A stretch of DNA of 64,000 bases, taken from positions 1,178,001-1,242,000 of the forward strand of contig JAYQMD010000001.1 in assembly GCA_038143535.1 (NCBI GenBank). The letters are read 5' to 3'. The stretch's first letter is position 1. Every line of letters begins with the position of its first letter. This document shows positions 60,680 through 64,000 of this stretch, piece after piece. Source of the DNA: UBA7446 sp038143535. Its GTDB lineage: Bacteria; Bacteroidota; Bacteroidia; Flavobacteriales; Flavobacteriaceae. Made by a program: the position numbers and the translations under genes. The notes under the pieces were generated by a model. That model was given only the letters and a program-made list of their open reading frames with translations, made no database searches and was not told the origin of the DNA.

Positions 60680-61870
60680 ATGAGTCAAGCATTATCCGAA
60701 CGCATTAAGAGTTTACCCGCATCAGCTACATTGGCTATGGCAGCCAAAGCACGTGAGCTAAAAAACGAAGGTAAAGATATCATTGGACTGAGTTTGGGGG
60801 AGCCTGATTTCAATACGCCCGATTTTATCAAAGAGGCAGCTATTGAAGCCATCAATGCCGATTACAACAGCTACACGCCCGTTGACGGATATGCAGAACT
60901 CAAAGAAGCTATCTGTGAAAAATTTAAACGCGATAATGGCCTTAGCTATGCACCAAACCAAATTGTAGTATCAACAGGGGCAAAGCAATCTATTGCCAAT
61001 GCGGTTCAAGTGCTCATCAACCCAGGTGATGACGTACTTTTGGTAGCCCCCTATTGGGTAAGCTACTCAGCTATTGTCATTCTTGCTGAAGGAAATCCAA
61101 TAGAGATTCGTTCTGATATCGAAACCGATTTTAAAATAACACCCGCCCAACTGGAAGCAGCCATCACGCCCAAAACCAAATTGGTGATGCTCAACTCGCC
61201 CAACAACCCGAGTGGATCGATGTACACCAAGAAAGAATACGAGGAGTTGGCTGAAGTATTGTTAAAACACCCCGACATCTACGTGCTTTCTGATGAAATT
61301 TACGAACACATCAACTATGACAATGCAACCCCGTTTAGCTTTGCTGCCATTCCGAGCATGTTCGACAGAACCATCACGGTCAACGGCTTGGCGAAAGCTT
61401 TTGCCATGACAGGATGGAGAATAGGCTATTTGGGTGGTCCTGCATGGTTGGCTAAAGCCTGTACTAAAATGCAAGGGCAGGTAACTAGTGGCACAAACTG
61501 TATTGCACAGCGCGCTGCCATTACGGCTGTTCGTGCTTCTGTAGGTAAAATCAAATACATGATCGATGAGTTTGATTTTCGACGTAAGCGCATCATAGAA
61601 CTCGTTGAGGACATTGAAGGGTTTAACGTAAATGTGCCAAAAGGTGCTTTTTATATTTTCCCTGATATTTCTTCATTTTTTGGGAAAAAATTAAACGGTA
61701 CCATGATTGAAAACGCTTCTGACTTTGCCATGTATCTTTTGGAAGAAGCCCATGTAGCAACCGTTACTGGCGATGCCTTTGGGTGCCCAAACAACATTCG
61801 CATATCCTATGCTGCCTCTGTTGAAGAAATTGAAGAAGCTATCAGACGTATTAAGGTAGCGGTATCCTAA
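60680..61870 (+). CDS. Aspartate aminotransferase-like class I/II aminotransferase
   Basis: A 396-residue PLP enzyme of the I-beta/I-gamma aspartate transaminase type. The PLP lysine is Lys239 in VNGLAKAFAMTGWRIGYLGG; other landmarks are IGLSLGEPDFNTPDFI, NSPNNPSGSMY, VLSDEIYEHINY and the late IRISYAAS with the carboxylate-binding arginine. It probably exchanges amino groups between aspartate and 2-oxoglutarate; prephenate or other acceptors are possible. Stop shared by four bases with trkH. Confidence 0.93.
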   Translation: MSQALSERIKSLPASATLAMAAKARELKNEGKDIIGLSLGEPDFNTPDFIKEAAIEAINADYNSYTPVDGYAELKEAICEKFKRDNGLSYAPNQIVVSTGAKQSIANAVQVLINPGDDVLLVAPYWVSYSAIVILAEGNPIEIRSDIETDFKITPAQLEAAITPKTKLVMLNSPNNPSGSMYTKKEYEELAEVLLKHPDIYVLSDEIYEHINYDNATPFSFAAIPSMFDRTITVNGLAKAFAMTGWRIGYLGGPAWLAKACTKMQGQVTSGTNCIAQRAAITAVRASVGKIKYMIDEFDFRRKRIIELVEDIEGFNVNVPKGAFYIFPDISSFFGKKLNGTMIENASDFAMYLLEEAHVATVTGDAFGCPNNIRISYAASVEEIEEAIRRIKVAVS

Positions 61871-63354
61871 TGATTGCGCCAGTAGTAGGGCGTAAAGAGT
61901 ATTAAAACAGTAAACAATTCGAGCCTTCCCAGAAGCATAAGCAAGGAGCACCAATACTTCCCAAAATTGGGTAGTGAAGAAAACGTACTTGCAGGGCCGA
62001 CATCACCCAAGCCTGGCCCAACGTTACCCAGCGAACTTGCGGCAGCTCCAATGGCAGTAGTGAAATCCAAACCAAGGGTACTTAGCACACCTGCTCCGAT
62101 GATAAAAAGAATCATGTAGAGAATGAAGAATGCCAATACATTGTAAACAATAGACTGTTCAATAGTAACCTTATTCATCCTAACCATCAAGATGGCATTG
62201 GGGTGTAGCGCACGTTTGAACTCCAAGAAACCATTTTTGAGGAGTATCAAGTGACGCATGACTTTTACCCCACCAGATGTCGATCCTGTCGATCCACCTA
62301 AAAACATCAATCCAAAAAACAACATTGTCACAAAGGGTGTCCATGTAGTGAAATCTGCCGTCACCAGTCCTGTAGTGGTAATTACGGCAACTACTTGAAA
62401 AAGGGCATGGCGGAAGGATTGCTCCCATACTGCAAACATACTGGCGTCAGCAGTAACGTAAAATCCTTGACGCAGTATAGACGCCATCACGATAAAGGCA
62501 AAGACCGCAATAAAGCCCGTGTACCAGCAAAACTCCGTATCAGCAAAAACACGTCTAAATTTTCCTTTAATAGCGTAGTAAAGCAACACAAAGTTGCTTC
62601 CCGCCAAAATCATAAAAAAAATGGTTATGTATTGAATTTGCGGCATGTAATTCCAATGTCCAATACTCGCATTTTTAGTGGAAAATCCTCCAGATGCCAT
62701 GGTACTCATGGCGTGATTTATGGCGTCAAAAAGCGGCATCCCAGAAACGAAAAGCAACAAAGCATTGGTCAGCGTTAGGCCTACGTAAATCAACCATAAA
62801 CGCTTGGCCGTATCACTGATTCGCGGATGAAGTTTATCTCCTCCCAAAACAGGAGCTTCGGCACTGAAAAGCTGCATGCCACCAAAACCAAGTAACGGCA
62901 GTATGGCAATGGCTAAAACGATGATACCCATACCCCCCATCCAATGGGTTAGGGAGCGCCAAAGCATGATACTTCTTGGCAAAGCTTCAATATTGTCTAG
63001 AATGGTAGCGCCCGTTGCCGTATATCCGGACATGGTTTCAAAAAAGGCGTCTGTACCAGAACCAATTGTGGCTGTAAACAAATAGGGAAACATACCAAAA
63101 GCGACCATGGTTAGCCATCCAAAAGCAACAATGACATATCCTTCACGTTTTTTAATTTCCTTACGGTGATGTAATGTGAGACAAAGCGCCAAACCGCCGA
63201 CAATAACATTGAGCGCTAAAGCCTTGAGCAGTCCAGTTGTGATGCCGTCATTTTGCAGATAACTGTATAGCGTGGTTATCCCAATAAAAATGGCATTGAA
63301 CAGCAAAAGTAGTCCGAGAATATGTACGATAAGCTTAAGGTTGAATCCCTTCAT
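61867..63354 (-). CDS. trkH: TrkH-family potassium uptake membrane subunit
   Basis: A 495-residue polytopic protein with the four-loop potassium-channel-like fold: FETMSGYTATGATILDNIEA, HAMSTMASGGFSTKNASIG, FFGLMFLGGSTGSTSGGVKV and a last loop AASSLGNVGPGLGDVGPA. It forms the membrane channel and is gated by cytoplasmic TrkA, whose gene ends three bases before this start. The NQR sodium gradient and Trk together would serve ion balance in salt water; that link is an inference. Confidence 0.95.
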   Translation of the reverse strand: MKGFNLKLIVHILGLLLLFNAIFIGITTLYSYLQNDGITTGLLKALALNVIVGGLALCLTLHHRKEIKKREGYVIVAFGWLTMVAFGMFPYLFTATIGSGTDAFFETMSGYTATGATILDNIEALPRSIMLWRSLTHWMGGMGIIVLAIAILPLLGFGGMQLFSAEAPVLGGDKLHPRISDTAKRLWLIYVGLTLTNALLLFVSGMPLFDAINHAMSTMASGGFSTKNASIGHWNYMPQIQYITIFFMILAGSNFVLLYYAIKGKFRRVFADTEFCWYTGFIAVFAFIVMASILRQGFYVTADASMFAVWEQSFRHALFQVVAVITTTGLVTADFTTWTPFVTMLFFGLMFLGGSTGSTSGGVKVMRHLILLKNGFLEFKRALHPNAILMVRMNKVTIEQSIVYNVLAFFILYMILFIIGAGVLSTLGLDFTTAIGAAASSLGNVGPGLGDVGPASTFSSLPNFGKYWCSLLMLLGRLELFTVLILFTPYYWRNH

Positions 63355-63357
63355 GAA

Positions 63358-64000
63358 TTACAAGAAAAGTTGTTCTACCCGTCTGATGGATTTCGGCAAA
63401 CAGCAAACCAAAACAAGGTCACTTTCTTCAATAACAAAGTCGCCAAGTGCAATGACACCTGCACCATTGCGGATCACACCTCCAATAGTAGCCGTTTTTG
63501 GGAATTCTAAATCTTTAATCGCCTTGCCAATAACCTTGGCGGTTGGTTTTACCTTAAATTCCACAATTTCGGCATCCATATTATTGAGCTTATCCAAATC
63601 GACAACCTCTCCCCTTCTGACGTATCGAAAAATTGTATTTGCTGTTAACATTTTTTTATTGACAAGCGTATCCACTCCAATGGATTTGGTCAAGTCAAAA
63701 TAGTCCATGTTTTCAATGAGTGCGATGATTTTCGGCACTTGCTTGGATTTGGCCATCAAACAAGACATGATGTTGGTTTCAGCATCGTTTGTTACCCCTA
63801 AAAAGGCATCCATTTTATCTAAATTTTCTTCGAGTAGTAGCTCAACATTACGTCCATCTCCGTGGATGATGAGCGTATCGGGTAGTCGCTCAGCCATGTC
63901 AATGGCGCGTTCTTTATCAAGTTCAATAAGTTTTACGTTAATTCCTCGATTACAGAGGTCTTCAGCAGTTTTCAAACCTACACGACCTCCGCCTAAGATC
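63358..64000 (-). CDS. trkA: Trk potassium uptake regulatory subunit TrkA, 3' part
   Basis: The frame continues off the right edge; the 213 C-terminal residues are present, about half of a typical 450-residue TrkA. They begin with the second Rossmann motif ILGGGRVGLKTAEDL, with DKERAIDMAERLP and IHGDGRNVELLLEENLDKMD, then a C-terminal RCK_C domain (EIVEFKVKPTAKVIGKAI, GVIALGDFVIEESDLVLVC). TrkA binds NAD or ATP and gates TrkH. An apparent start at 63975 is a TTG leucine codon, not a real start. Confidence 0.94.
   Translation of the reverse strand, partial: ILGGGRVGLKTAEDLCNRGINVKLIELDKERAIDMAERLPDTLIIHGDGRNVELLLEENLDKMDAFLGVTNDAETNIMSCLMAKSKQVPKIIALIENMDYFDLTKSIGVDTLVNKKMLTANTIFRYVRRGEVVDLDKLNNMDAEIVEFKVKPTAKVIGKAIKDLEFPKTATIGGVIRNGAGVIALGDFVIEESDLVLVCCLPKSIRRVEQLFL

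Noticed and set aside
1..64000. CRISPR array, insertion sequence, prophage or integron
   Set aside because: No regularly spaced repeats, transposase, integrase or phage gene was found on either strand.

Overview
The window comes from a member of the Bacteroidota, most likely a marine Flavobacteriaceae. The evidence is a SusC/SusD pair, type IX secretion (T9SS) and gliding genes (porV, porU, gldJ, a T9SS plug-like gene), C-terminal T9SS sorting domains on two proteases, a complete Na+-translocating NADH:quinone reductase operon (nqrABCDEF) with its flavin transferase ApbE, PafA-type alkaline phosphatase, and TAnnTTTG (-7) promoter elements in front of many genes. No insertion sequence, prophage, integron or CRISPR array was seen, and no gene-free stretch exceeds 300 bases.

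Layout. 1-670: 3' end of a menE-like acyl-CoA ligase. 904-10168: an accessory locus with an exported S8 protease, SusC, SusD, a 45-codon remnant and a secreted M43 metalloprotease. Its AT-rich core runs from inside the S8 gene to inside rlmB. 10226-17841: housekeeping block with rlmB facing the five-gene leftward adk-obgE-TPR-DUF7033-HAD operon, then divergent purK-purE and a UbiA-like membrane protein. 17978-20841: gcvP, broken by one missing base in a G run. 20939-25194: KAS III-like synthase, PafA-like phosphatase, mlaE-mlaF. 25203-30132: leftward operon pdhA-pdhC-SDR-SprT-like-DUF389. 30202-37748: porU-porV diverging from gldJ-murF. 37757-39820: YjbQ, tRNA-Val(GAC), flavin reductase, O-methyltransferase, tatA. 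39908-45415: M1 peptidase operon, two head-to-head acetyltransferases, M15 peptidase. 45674-49281: gpmI, thioredoxin-like, map, methyltransferase. 49262-56502: nqr operon, a small linked gene and apbE. 56687-59979: T9SS plug, apaG, pruA. 59976-64000: rsmG, aminotransferase, trkH and the end of trkA.

How parts fit. The S8 and M43 proteases flanking SusCD suggest a protein- or peptide-scavenging system: exported proteases cut substrate and SusCD imports the fragments. PorU and PorV, encoded 20 kb away, would process and anchor such T9SS cargo. ApbE attaches FMN to NqrB and NqrC; the sodium gradient from NQR can power transport and gliding.

The window is very compact. Seven of nine convergent gene pairs overlap, five of them by exactly four bases in which one YTAR tetranucleotide supplies both stop codons. 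Several start codons lie only 4-9 bases from a TAnnTTTG element, suggesting leaderless or nearly leaderless transcripts. No wholly new system was identified; the best candidates for follow-up are the protease-SusCD locus and its mid-gene composition boundaries, the apparently inactive deacetylase homolog in the obgE operon, the SGET variant in NqrB, and the promoter and overlap architecture.
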